From: Litoribrevibacter albus
GTDB taxonomy: Bacteria; Pseudomonadota; Gammaproteobacteria; Pseudomonadales; Litoribrevibacteraceae
Length of the DNA: 64,000 nucleotides
Direction of reading: 5' to 3'
Assembly: GCF_030159995.1 (NCBI RefSeq)
Contig: NZ_BSNM01000014.1
Location: 248,001 to 312,000 of the forward strand
A program made the position numbers and the translations under genes. Positions 54,502-63,344 of this stretch are shown here, one piece after another. Within the stretch, counting starts at the first letter, position 1; each line of letters begins with the position of its first letter. The notes under the pieces are model-generated. The model was not told the DNA's origin and did not search any database. It saw only the letters and a program-made list of their open reading frames with translations.

Positions 54502-55851
54502 ATGAAGCAATATGATTTATTTGTAATCGGAGCTGGTTCTGGTGGTGTCCGAGCTGCTCGTATGGCTGCGGCTCAAGGTGCGAAAGTGGCAATTGCGGAG
54601 TCACGTTATTTCGGTGGTACATGCGTTAACGTTGGTTGTGTTCCGAAAAAGCTATTTGTTTATGCTTCTGAATTTTCTCGTATTGCTGAATCATCAAAAC
54701 GATTTGGCTGGGACATACAGGTAAATAATTTCAACTGGCCAACGCTACTTCAAAATAAGAACAGTGAAATCGAGCGATTGAATGGGATTTATTCACGCTT
54801 GCTAGATAACTCTAATGTTGAAGTCTATGAAGGTGAGGCCAAGCTTATTGGTAATCACTGTGTTCAGGTCAACGATCAACAAATAAAAGCGGATAAAATC
54901 CTCATAGCAACAGGTGGTTGGCCTGTTAAACCTGATATTCAAGGTAGCGAATTGGCGATTACGTCCAATGAGTTTTTTTTCTTGGATGCATTGCCTAAAA
55001 GAGTGCTTGTTGTCGGGGGTGGTTACATCGCTGTGGAGTTTGCTGGCATTCTGAATGGTTTGGGGGTTAATACAACCTTATCCTATCGAGGTGATAAATT
55101 ACTTCGCGGTTTTGATGAAGATGTACGAAACCACCTTACAGAAGAGCTTGCCAAGTCTGGCATGACCCTAGATCTTAGTCGATCACCAACCTCTATTGAA
55201 AAGGTAGGTAACGAATATCGCGTGAGCTTCAGTGAAGGTGAATCGATATCAACTGATCTAGTAGTATTTGCAACTGGCAGAAAGCCTTTAACGTCTGGAT
55301 TGGGGATTGAAAATACTGCAGTAGCATTGGATTCCAATGGAGCCGTTATTGTTAATGAGTTCTTTGAGACTGCTGAATCTGGCGTCTTCGCTTTAGGTGA
55401 TGTAATTAATCGGGTTCAGTTAACACCAGTTGCGCTTCATGAAGCAATGCGATTTGTTGCAAATGAATTCAAAGGATCTGCTCGAACAGGTATGGATTAC
55501 AAAGATATTGCTTCTGCTGTTTTCTCCCAACCGAATGTCGCGACTGTTGGATTAAGTGAAGATGAAGCGAAGCGTCACTTTAGCGACGTAGAAATATATC
55601 GCTCTTCATTCCGTGCTCTTAAAGAAACGATTTCCGGTTCTGATGCAAAAACGCTGATGAAAATCGTAGTTGATAAAGCATCAGATAAAGTGCTTGGAAT
55701 GCATATGGTTGGCGATCATGCAGGTGAGGTTATACAGGGCTTCGCAGCAGCTATTAAGATGGGGATTACAAAAACTGTTCTTGATTCAACGGTAGGGATA
55801 CATCCGACCAGTGCGGAAGAATTCGTTACTATGCGAGATCCTGTATCCTAA
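54502..55851 (+). CDS. gor: Glutathione-disulfide reductase
   Basis: NADPH-dependent FAD enzyme restoring reduced glutathione. FAD loop GAGSGGVRAARM, redox-active disulfide GGTCVNVGCVPKKLF, NADPH loop VVGGGYIAVEFAGIL with SYRGDKLLRGFDED (arginine for the NADPH phosphate), FALGDVINRVQLTPVA, and HPTSAEEFVTM with the catalytic His. Its 449 residues are typical. ATG 54502 has GAAGGAA with 6 nt spacing, and the longer frame is not needed. A strong two-way terminator follows. Confidence 0.94.
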   Translation: MKQYDLFVIGAGSGGVRAARMAAAQGAKVAIAESRYFGGTCVNVGCVPKKLFVYASEFSRIAESSKRFGWDIQVNNFNWPTLLQNKNSEIERLNGIYSRLLDNSNVEVYEGEAKLIGNHCVQVNDQQIKADKILIATGGWPVKPDIQGSELAITSNEFFFLDALPKRVLVVGGGYIAVEFAGILNGLGVNTTLSYRGDKLLRGFDEDVRNHLTEELAKSGMTLDLSRSPTSIEKVGNEYRVSFSEGESISTDLVVFATGRKPLTSGLGIENTAVALDSNGAVIVNEFFETAESGVFALGDVINRVQLTPVALHEAMRFVANEFKGSARTGMDYKDIASAVFSQPNVATVGLSEDEAKRHFSDVEIYRSSFRALKETISGSDAKTLMKIVVDKASDKVLGMHMVGDHAGEVIQGFAAAIKMGITKTVLDSTVGIHPTSAEEFVTMRDPVS

Positions 55852-55883
55852 AAATATCCAACGTTGTATTTGATTCCTATCTC

Positions 55884-55917
55884 AAAAAATTGGGGCTATA
55901 AAAGCCCCAATTTTTTG
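55884..55917. terminator. Bidirectional terminator between gor and histidine kinase
   Basis: AAAAAATTGGGGCT-ATAAA-AGCCCCAATTTTTT is a perfect 14-bp stem with its own A and T runs. It serves both convergent genes. Confidence 0.95.
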
Positions 55918-55918
55918 T

Positions 55919-57811
55919 CTAATTATGAGTCAACCATTCTTTAAGAATGTTTTCTAACTCATTCTTTTTAAATGGCTTTGAAAGGTAGGCATTCATGCCG
56001 ACGGATAATGCCTTATCATGCGCTTCCACTAATGCATTAGCTGATAAAGCGACAATTGGAGTCTTGTTGTTTAACCCACTGTCTTTTCGTATTTGCTCTG
56101 CGGCCTGATAGCCATCCAGTACAGGCATTTGGATATCCATAAAGATAATGTCATATTCTTTCTGACGACACTTCTGTACGGCTTTGAAGCCGTTTTCAGC
56201 GACATCTACCGATATGCCAATTTTCTTGAGCATTGCCACAGCGACCTTTTGATTGACAGGGTTGTCTTCTGCTAAAAGTGCTAAGCCCAGTTGTTCACCA
56301 TCTACTTGAATCACGGAAGATGCTAATGGCTTGTGACTCGGGGTGTGATTCGAACGCCGATAGGGTAGTGAGAGGACACAAGAAAAGGTAGAACCAACAC
56401 CGAGTTGACTTTGAACCTTAAGTTGCCCGCCCATCAATTCCAACAGGTTTTTGGAGATGGATAAGCCAAGTCCCGTGCCGCCATACTTTCGTGAGGTGGA
56501 ACTATCCGCCTGGTTGAAGGATTCAAACATCTTTACCAGCTGTTGTTTTGAAATTCCAATGCCAGTGTCGACAATATCAATCGTTAGCTCTGTGGTATCG
56601 GCAGACAGCATCTTGTGATGGACACTGATCTTAACAAACCCGCTCTCAGTAAACTTGATCGCATTACCAACCAAATTAATTAGGACTTGCCGTAGACGGG
56701 TGGGATCGGACTGGACAGAAATGTCCAGATTTGGTCCCATCTCAAGGACAAAGGGGAGTTTCTTATCTTCTGCAATGGGTTCCAGGCTTTGATGAATGCT
56801 TTTTAATAGCTCAGGTAATCTGAAGAAAACCGATTCGATATTCATTTTACCGCTTTCAATTCGTGAGAAATCAAGAATATCGTTCACGACTGTTAGTAGG
56901 TGTTCCGTTGAATTGATTGCTGTCTGAACGTAATCTCTTTCTTCTTCTGAAAGCTGGCTGGTTTGAAGAAGTTGTAACATTCCCATTACACCATTCATCG
57001 GTGTTCTAAGCTCATGAGACATAACGGCAAGGAACTGACTTTTTGCGTCCGAGGCCGCTTCTGCCTCTTGTTGTGCCTGTTTTACTTTTTCCAGGTCTCT
57101 TGCTCTGGTGGATTCATGAATCTCCAGGCTTTCTGCAAGGGAATTTACATTAGTCTGCAGATGTCCTAATTCGGACTTTGTACTAACTTCAATTCGCGCA
57201 GATAAATCGCCTTTAGTGAGCTGATGAACTGTTTTTGATAGTTCAACAACTGGTTCTGAGAGAGAGCGGCCTATCCGCCAAGATACCAGGAGGGCTAACA
57301 GTATTGCAGGAAAGCCTATTGATAAACCGTGGATAATGATCTGGTTATGTTCTCTTTGTATTTGTTCACTGGAAAGAAGTACAACAACCCGGCCAAGTTC
57401 CAGGTTATCCATTGTTTGTTTTTTCCCTTGCATACCAATATCACGAAAAGCAACGGGTTTATAAATGATATGCGAGTATTCATGAAGATTCGGCCGGTTA
57501 ATTTGCTTGCAGTCACCACGTTTGTAAATCAGTGATTGTTCCTTAATGACTTTGACGCAAAGAACTTCAGGGTCGACCAACGCATGATCGGCATGGGGAT
57601 CTAGATAGCTTCCATCCCCACTGAACAAAAGCAGCTCTGAGGAAGTAGCAAGTTGAGCGGCTAAGAGAGTGCCTTTTTCATCAAATCGATTAATGGTGTC
57701 GCCAAAGCGTGTATAAATAAAAAATCCGACGAGTAGTGTAACGATTAGCAGCGAAGGAACTACACCAAGAAACATAGTCCTTTGGAAGATAGTTAAATGA
57801 TTAAAATTCAT
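55919..57811 (-). CDS. Hybrid sensor histidine kinase with receiver domain
   Basis: 630 residues: TM1 about 13-35, a periplasmic sensor of about 120 residues (GTLLAAQLATSSELLLFSGD suggests a CHASE8-like domain), TM2 about 158-178, HAMP, a short coiled coil, then HisKA with H266 (FLAVMSHELRTPMNG). HATPase_c shows NLVGNAIKFTESG, DTGIGISKQ and GTGLGLSISKNL. The receiver has phosphoacceptor D559 (FMDIQMPVLDGY). There is no Hpt domain, so phosphate must leave through a separate Hpt protein. Its start overlaps the ABC_sub_bind-type gene upstream by 11 nt. No response regulator is adjacent. Confidence 0.93.
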   Translation of the reverse strand: MNFNHLTIFQRTMFLGVVPSLLIVTLLVGFFIYTRFGDTINRFDEKGTLLAAQLATSSELLLFSGDGSYLDPHADHALVDPEVLCVKVIKEQSLIYKRGDCKQINRPNLHEYSHIIYKPVAFRDIGMQGKKQTMDNLELGRVVVLLSSEQIQREHNQIIIHGLSIGFPAILLALLVSWRIGRSLSEPVVELSKTVHQLTKGDLSARIEVSTKSELGHLQTNVNSLAESLEIHESTRARDLEKVKQAQQEAEAASDAKSQFLAVMSHELRTPMNGVMGMLQLLQTSQLSEEERDYVQTAINSTEHLLTVVNDILDFSRIESGKMNIESVFFRLPELLKSIHQSLEPIAEDKKLPFVLEMGPNLDISVQSDPTRLRQVLINLVGNAIKFTESGFVKISVHHKMLSADTTELTIDIVDTGIGISKQQLVKMFESFNQADSSTSRKYGGTGLGLSISKNLLELMGGQLKVQSQLGVGSTFSCVLSLPYRRSNHTPSHKPLASSVIQVDGEQLGLALLAEDNPVNQKVAVAMLKKIGISVDVAENGFKAVQKCRQKEYDIIFMDIQMPVLDGYQAAEQIRKDSGLNNKTPIVALSANALVEAHDKALSVGMNAYLSKPFKKNELENILKEWLTHN

Positions 57812-58664
57812 TTACTTTGTCTCCCAGAGAAGCCTGTAGGATTTTCTTTCCGATGATCTCATCATCAGGGAGTTTAAGTGAAAAAGTCTTCGCTGCGGTA
57901 TTGTTAGTGACTATTTTGGGTGAGATTGGGAAATAGATACCAGGTAGATACTCTGTTTCCTCAAAGCTTTTGATTAATCGAATGGCTGATTTAGCAATAT
58001 CTTCTTCAGTTATACATAAAGTGGCAATACTTCCTGATACAACAAAAGATTCATTGGGGCCGAAAACAGGTCTTCGTTCACGGTAGGTATTGAGCATCAA
58101 AGCTCTTTGGGTTGATTCATTGAAAATACTTTCATCGGCTAAAGCCAAAACGGCATCGTTTTGTTTGATGACGTCTTTTACTTGTTGATCAAATTTCAGA
58201 GAACCATAACTTTTGTAGCCTGAAATACGAATCGATTCGTGTTTGTTTGTCTCAAGGTATTTGTACTGTATTTCAGATTTGCGGCTATAGATAACCGCAA
58301 TCTCGATATCTCCGCTGATGATTGCCCTAGCGATGTTCAATTGATCAATGGGGGATGGAATGGGCAACAGAAAAGCTTGTTCCTCAATGTCCGATTCACT
58401 TGGTGTTTCACAAATATAAATCACCTGGAGATGTTCCAACCGTCGCTCGATCTCGCAACCATATATGATCAGTCTATCCAGAGAGGACGTGCTTGGAACT
58501 GAGCGTCTATGTTTAAACCCGTTATCGAAATAATATCCAGCCACTTGGTTGGATAGTTTGGAAGATATGACATAGGACTGCGGTTCTCTTGTGAGAGACC
58601 AAGTATAATTGCTCAATACCAGAGCAATCATTAAACAAACGTTTCTTAAAAGTTTTAAATTCAC
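57801..58664 (-). CDS. Periplasmic ABC_sub_bind-type protein, probable sensor partner
   Basis: 287 residues with a GTG start (GGAG 7 nt upstream). N-terminal signal sequence (LLRNVCLMIALVLSNYTWS). The body resembles ABC substrate-binding proteins of the YtvA/DUF534 type: AVLALADESIFNESTQRALM, then RRPVFGPNESFVVSGSIATL and EDIAKSAIRLIKSF, close to the C-terminal lobe. No permease or ATPase gene is adjacent. It is translationally coupled to the hybrid kinase, so it may deliver ligand to the kinase, in the style of TorT/TorS or LuxP/LuxQ (inference). Confidence 0.75.
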   Translation of the reverse strand: MNLKLLRNVCLMIALVLSNYTWSLTREPQSYVISSKLSNQVAGYYFDNGFKHRRSVPSTSSLDRLIIYGCEIERRLEHLQVIYICETPSESDIEEQAFLLPIPSPIDQLNIARAIISGDIEIAVIYSRKSEIQYKYLETNKHESIRISGYKSYGSLKFDQQVKDVIKQNDAVLALADESIFNESTQRALMLNTYRERRPVFGPNESFVVSGSIATLCITEEDIAKSAIRLIKSFEETEYLPGIYFPISPKIVTNNTAAKTFSLKLPDDEIIGKKILQASLGDKVNEF

Positions 58665-58833
58665 GGCTAGGCTCCACGGTCATCATCCATGAACCGCGTA
58701 AAAGCATTTATAATTTTTCGTCAAGAATATAACAAACTGCCTAACGAACCAAATTTTCGTTAATTTTTTGACTAATGGTCAAAATTTTAAAGGGAGATGT
58801 ATCTGCAGAAGGTGAGGCGTTATTTGTCAGGTT

Positions 58834-58866
58834 ATTCAAAAAGAGTGCGCCCGTGTTTGGGCGCAA
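58834..58866 (-). terminator. Terminator of the Ser/Thr kinase gene
   Basis: TGCGCCC-N6-GGGCGCA, followed on the minus strand by CTCTTTTTG. It begins 7 nt past the stop of the kinase gene. Confidence 0.8.
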
Positions 58867-58872
58867 ATCAAA

Positions 58873-60894
58873 TTAGATGTTGGTACTTGAGATGAGTTTG
58901 TTAGCTCTCTTCATGACTCGGTTCGCAGTGCTTACTTTACGCTTCTTAAGAAGTTCATCTGCAAGATTAAGATACTTATCCGCCATATTTTTACGGGTCT
59001 CTAGCAGAGGCGTAAAATCTGCCGGCAGTTCTTTGGATAGCGATTCCAGTCGGTCATATAGCTCATCCATTGTGGCTACTGTTCGGGTTTTATTCACTTC
59101 AAGGTTTAAGTTGTCAAAGCTGTCTTTATAAAGAACAGTTGCTGCCTGATACGGGTATTCGGGGGTCTCACCTTCAGACTTTGCTTGGTTGTACTGTGCT
59201 AGTAATGACACTGACTCACTTAATTCCTGGCCTAAAGCAATCAATGCTTCCGTATCACTTGATTCACTAAAGAATACATTGCCAGCATGGATCAACGTCT
59301 TAAGACTTTGTACATCATGAGATTGAATTGCTGCATTAAACTGTTTCTTATAAGTGCTGATCTCTGCTGCAGTCAGGGCTAGGCTGTATGTATTGTCTAT
59401 GTATTGCAACTCATTCAGAAGGTAATAGATATCATTATCTGATTTTTCATAATGTCCTTTACGAAGTAGCGCATGTAGGCGCTCATCAAGGGCTTCAATG
59501 GCAGCTTGTTTGCCACGCTGAATGATCAGCGCTTGTTTCGCCAGGATCTGAGAGTCAGGGAAGTAATCAATGATGTCAGCAAGTAGAGTCTCCGCGCGTG
59601 GATAATTAGGGTACTCATGCGCGCCATCATTTAATGCCTGGTCTACCTTCTTCTCGTAGGCGTTTATTAAAGATTGTTTGTGTATTCTCAATAACCCTTG
59701 TTTCTCGATCTCAGTAATTGAGGTCAAAGTAGGGTAGTCCTTAAGAAACTGCTCCGAAGACATGTTTCCAAGCTTATCCAATAACGTCGCATGTTCTTGA
59801 TACTGAGCGACTTGATCAAGTGCTTGATTAGCTGTGTTTTGTTGTAGATAGCTAAACCAGCCACCTAGGCCAATTGATACAGCTACGGTTGCTGCAATGG
59901 CAACTTTGGGCCAAGGGTTGCTGTTTAGTGCCTCAATAACTGCGGAGATATTTTCCGTTCTCTTGGCTTGATCGAAACTAAGCGCCAGCTGAAGGGCTTT
60001 CCATTGAAGATTATTTATATGTTTTGGTTTCGCAGCAGACTTTTTCTCTGATTTTGCTTTATCGGCAGGTAATCGATCAAAAGGATGCTTGCTAGTGAGT
60101 AGCTCGTAGGCAACGCACGCAAATGCAAATACATCATCTTTGATCGAAGGTAGGTTGCCAGCCAATAGCTCCGGACTTGCGTATGCAGGTGTATAACCGC
60201 CATGAGGTGCTGTTTGGTTAACATCGGTGGCTGAATATTTGTCGTGATTCACTTGAATGGCTTGGGCTACTCCAAAATCAAGAAGCTTAATGTGGCCATC
60301 ACGGGTCAAAATGATATTGGCAGGCTTTAAATCTGTATGAACAATGCCGGATTGATGCGCATAGGATAGGGCACTGCACATTTGATTCAGGATCTTAATG
60401 GCACCATCTAATTTAAGTCCTTTGGGTTTGGAGCGCTTGATCACTTGATCCAGCGTCTCTCCATCCAGGTATTCCATCACCAAAAAGTGAATATCCCCAT
60501 CCGAATCTACATCATATAAGCGAATAATGTTCGGGTGTGACAAACGTCGGGTTTTGTCCGCTTCTTTAAGTAAAAGCTGTAGGGCTTCGGGTTGTTTTAC
60601 AAATTCTGGCTGCAAAACTTTGATGGCAACATAGACATCCTTAATTCCTGCTTTCTCTAGAGCCAGGTCTTTTGCTCTATAGATATCACTCATACCACCA
60701 GAGCCAATCTGAGTCTCAAGCTGGTAACGGTCTTTTATGCACTTTCCTTCCAGAGAACTTTTGGGCGTTTTAGCAGGTTTTGATCGAACGAGATCGATCT
60801 GAGTTTTATCAGGTACTGAAGTCGGTTCTGGTGTACTTGTTACTTCGTTGTCTGAGGACTTAGCGGGATTATTAGCGGTTTCTTTGCTGCTCAT
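58873..60894 (-). CDS. ppkA: Ser/Thr protein kinase, T6SS PpkA-like
   Basis: 673 residues. A disordered, Ser/Thr/Pro-rich N-terminus precedes the kinase domain (about 55-320): IGSGGMSDIYRAKDL, VAIKVLQPE (Lys), HTDLKPANIIL, LLDFGVAQ and ASPELLAG. The HRD arginine is replaced by Thr (HTD), so it is a non-RD kinase. One TM lies at about 330-350 (VAIAATVAVSIGLGGWFSYL). The periplasmic part of about 320 residues is helical and lacks the vWA domain of Pseudomonas PpkA. It is divergent from tagH-tssJ-tssK. By analogy it phosphorylates the FHA protein to switch on type VI secretion. A PppA phosphatase is not in the window. Confidence 0.82.
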   Translation of the reverse strand: MSSKETANNPAKSSDNEVTSTPEPTSVPDKTQIDLVRSKPAKTPKSSLEGKCIKDRYQLETQIGSGGMSDIYRAKDLALEKAGIKDVYVAIKVLQPEFVKQPEALQLLLKEADKTRRLSHPNIIRLYDVDSDGDIHFLVMEYLDGETLDQVIKRSKPKGLKLDGAIKILNQMCSALSYAHQSGIVHTDLKPANIILTRDGHIKLLDFGVAQAIQVNHDKYSATDVNQTAPHGGYTPAYASPELLAGNLPSIKDDVFAFACVAYELLTSKHPFDRLPADKAKSEKKSAAKPKHINNLQWKALQLALSFDQAKRTENISAVIEALNSNPWPKVAIAATVAVSIGLGGWFSYLQQNTANQALDQVAQYQEHATLLDKLGNMSSEQFLKDYPTLTSITEIEKQGLLRIHKQSLINAYEKKVDQALNDGAHEYPNYPRAETLLADIIDYFPDSQILAKQALIIQRGKQAAIEALDERLHALLRKGHYEKSDNDIYYLLNELQYIDNTYSLALTAAEISTYKKQFNAAIQSHDVQSLKTLIHAGNVFFSESSDTEALIALGQELSESVSLLAQYNQAKSEGETPEYPYQAATVLYKDSFDNLNLEVNKTRTVATMDELYDRLESLSKELPADFTPLLETRKNMADKYLNLADELLKKRKVSTANRVMKRANKLISSTNI

Positions 60895-61272
60895 AGAGAA
60901 CGGCCCTTCCTTAGCTGAATACGATCTTTTGTCCTTATTTAATCAACCTTACTAAAATGGCTATTGATTAAATATCCGTGGACTTTTATGGGTAAATCCA
61001 ATAAAGGATTTCCACTCATGCTTTGATGGCGCAAGTCTAACACTTGGAATCGAGGACTAGCGATGCCAAAATCTATTCTCTGTAAACATTATTTTCCTTT
61101 TGTGCATTAGGTCGCATCTTTCGGGTTGACCAATTACTGCATACAATCTAACCTCCCCGCAATATAAAGCCCTTGGTGAAATTCAAAGCTTTCTCTATAA
61201 GCTTTTGCCTTTTTATCAGATGACAGGACGGTCGGACAGGGCATTTCAAAGGAATGAAATGGAACATAGGAT
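60895..61272. other. Divergent promoter region of the T6SS cluster
   Basis: 378 bp with no open frame of note. It contains the inverted repeat AAATCC-N6-GGATTT at 60994-61011 and a pair of AAGCTT sites at about 61178 and 61200. I looked for a sigma-54 motif (GG-N10-GC) and found none convincing. Promoters for both the kinase gene and tagH must lie here. Confidence 0.6.
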
Positions 61273-62589
61273 ATGTTGCTAGAGTTAACAGTCGTTAGCT
61301 ATCACCGCTTGTCTTCTCGACAGGAAGCTATTAAAACGTTTGATCAATTTGGTGGAACTATTGGTCGTTCGGAATCCTCAGACTGGTATCTTCCAGATCC
61401 TGAGCGAGTTGTTTCAGGAACCCATGCCCGTATTGAAGAGCGTAATGGCTCGTTCTATATTACAGATCTCTCCACAAATGGTTTGTATGTAAACCGATCT
61501 GTTGAACCTTTGGGTACTGATAATTCTCACCTCTTAAGTGATGGTGACTTTCTCTCGCTTGGTGAATATGAAGTTGAAGTTCGTCTGGTAACTCAGTCTT
61601 CAAACAATGCTGTACCCGAATCAAGTGCAAGCGATCAACTGTTAAATAATTATCAAACAGAAGTCATTCCGTCTTCCACGCAGTCTTCGGCTGACTTGGG
61701 AATGGGGATTCCTATGTCAGAGTTTGCTCGTCCTCAAAGTTCGTCATCAACACCAGTAGTTGCCACAATTGAATCAATACAGTCTGTCGATGCTACCAGT
61801 GTTTCAGATACATTGGATGATCACTTTCTTCCACCTTCACCGCAAATTCCTGAAGAGTGGGACAGCCATTTTGCCCCAATTGACCCCATACCACCTAGTA
61901 CACCTCAAGTGCCAGAATCGACTCCGATGGCAACTAACACAGCGGTCAATGCAACACATGTTGGCAGTACTCCCGTTCAAAATCCCCCAGTTTCAGAGGG
62001 ATCTTCAGTAGATGAACAGCATATAGTTGCGTTGTTAAGAGGGATGGGCATTTCAAGTGATATGATTCCAGCCCATGCCGATGACAAATGGTGGGAACAG
62101 CTGGGTGGGACATTTCAGGAGCTGCTTTTAGGGCTTATGGATGTACTAAGAAATCGCTCTACAACTAAAAGCGAATTTCGTGTTAATCAAACCACGTTTC
62201 AGCAAAAAGAAAACAATCCGCTTAAATTCTCAGCTTCTTTGGAAGATGCATTTCATAACTTATTTAATAGGCCGGGTACAAGCTTCCTACCTGCCCAACA
62301 AGCGGTGAAAGATGCCTATCAAGATATTAATCGTCATGAAGAGGCGATTATGGCCGGGGCTAAAGGTGCTGTTAATGGTGTGTTAAATCAGCTGTCTCCT
62401 GAGCTTGTTCAGAGCAAAGACTTTACGACTTCGTTCATGGATAAGATGACTCCAGCGAAGAGGCAGGCTAGGTACTGGGATATTTACAAAGAACTCTACA
62501 AAGACCTTCAGAAAGATTTTTCAAATGAAGGTGAGCGTGCAGTAAATGATGAGTTTACTGCTGCCTACGAGGCAGCACTGAAGAAGTAG
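61273..62589 (+). CDS. tagH: T6SS FHA-domain protein TagH
   Basis: 438 residues. The N-terminal FHA domain (about 25-100) has GRSESSDWYLPDPERVVSGTHA and DLSTNGLYVN, the phosphothreonine-binding loops with conserved Arg, Ser, His and Asn. A Pro/Ser/Gln-rich linker of about 130 residues follows. The C-terminal domain (about 250-435) has KFSASLEDAFHNLFNRPG and AKRQARYWDIYKELYKDLQKDF, as in type VI VasC/TagH proteins. It is the likely receptor of the divergent kinase. It is followed by tssJ after 67 nt. Confidence 0.92.
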   Translation: MLLELTVVSYHRLSSRQEAIKTFDQFGGTIGRSESSDWYLPDPERVVSGTHARIEERNGSFYITDLSTNGLYVNRSVEPLGTDNSHLLSDGDFLSLGEYEVEVRLVTQSSNNAVPESSASDQLLNNYQTEVIPSSTQSSADLGMGIPMSEFARPQSSSSTPVVATIESIQSVDATSVSDTLDDHFLPPSPQIPEEWDSHFAPIDPIPPSTPQVPESTPMATNTAVNATHVGSTPVQNPPVSEGSSVDEQHIVALLRGMGISSDMIPAHADDKWWEQLGGTFQELLLGLMDVLRNRSTTKSEFRVNQTTFQQKENNPLKFSASLEDAFHNLFNRPGTSFLPAQQAVKDAYQDINRHEEAIMAGAKGAVNGVLNQLSPELVQSKDFTTSFMDKMTPAKRQARYWDIYKELYKDLQKDFSNEGERAVNDEFTAAYEAALKK

Positions 62590-62656
62590 TGATGGCCGCT
62601 GCAGACAGCCAGGCCATCCTTGTTAATAAAACTTACTAAGCATAGAAGGGATGAAC

Positions 62657-63313
62657 ATGAATAGACTTATACAAGCAACCCGACTGCTTCTAATCTCGGG
62701 ATTATTGACGTTCTTTACGGCTGGGTGTCAGAGCATTTATTCGGTTTTTCCACCATCGACTGATTTTCACTTTAAAGTCTCGAATACTCTGAATCCTGAT
62801 ATGGACGGACGACCTTCGCCAGTGGTTGTAAAAGTTTATGAACTGGCGTCACGGACTCGCTTTATTAATCAGGACTTTTTTGTTCTGTATGATTCTCCGG
62901 AGTCTGTGCTTGGGGTTGATCTCTTAAAAACAGAAGAGCTGGAATTTCAGCCTGGAGATCGACTTGAATTTAAAATGTCTCTTTCGCCTGCTGCTCAGTA
63001 TGTAGCGATGGTGGTCGCCTATCGTGATATTGAAAAGGCTCGCTGGAAAGCCATTGTTGAAGTAGATCCTACGGATTATGAAAATCTTTACGTTTATATG
63101 GATGAATTGGCTGTGTACATTCGAGAGCATGATCTTGATATAAACAGAAATGAATCTCAGCAGGTTGCTGACAAGGATAAGGGCTCAGGTATCGAGATCC
63201 CAGATGAGCTAAAGAAAGCAGCTGAAGAGGTAGATCCTGTTGAAACGGTTGAATCGGCAACTAACAAGGATTTAGCTGCTGAGGCTAAAGGATTAGTAAA
63301 CAGCAAGCTGTAA
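62657..63313 (+). CDS. tssJ: T6SS outer-membrane lipoprotein TssJ
   Basis: About 218 residues. Type II signal peptide with lipobox FTAGC, so the mature protein is anchored through its Cys. The beta-sandwich has PSPVVVKVYELASRTRFINQDFF and FKMSLSPAAQYVAMVVAYRD, which are standard TssJ blocks. TssJ holds the membrane complex TssJLM at the outer membrane. The tail after about residue 165 (Asp/Glu/Lys-rich) is an unusual extension compared with the compact family. ATG 62657 has GAAGGG 6 nt upstream; the ATG at 62651 is too close. Confidence 0.92.
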   Translation: MNRLIQATRLLLISGLLTFFTAGCQSIYSVFPPSTDFHFKVSNTLNPDMDGRPSPVVVKVYELASRTRFINQDFFVLYDSPESVLGVDLLKTEELEFQPGDRLEFKMSLSPAAQYVAMVVAYRDIEKARWKAIVEVDPTDYENLYVYMDELAVYIREHDLDINRNESQQVADKDKGSGIEIPDELKKAAEEVDPVETVESATNKDLAAEAKGLVNSKL

Positions 63314-63344
63314 TGTCAGTTTCTGGACAGAAAAGGAATTCATA

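Noticed and set aside
60895-61272. Sigma-54 promoter for the type VI cluster
   Set aside because: No TGGCAC-N5-TTGC-like pair with correct spacing was found on either strand.
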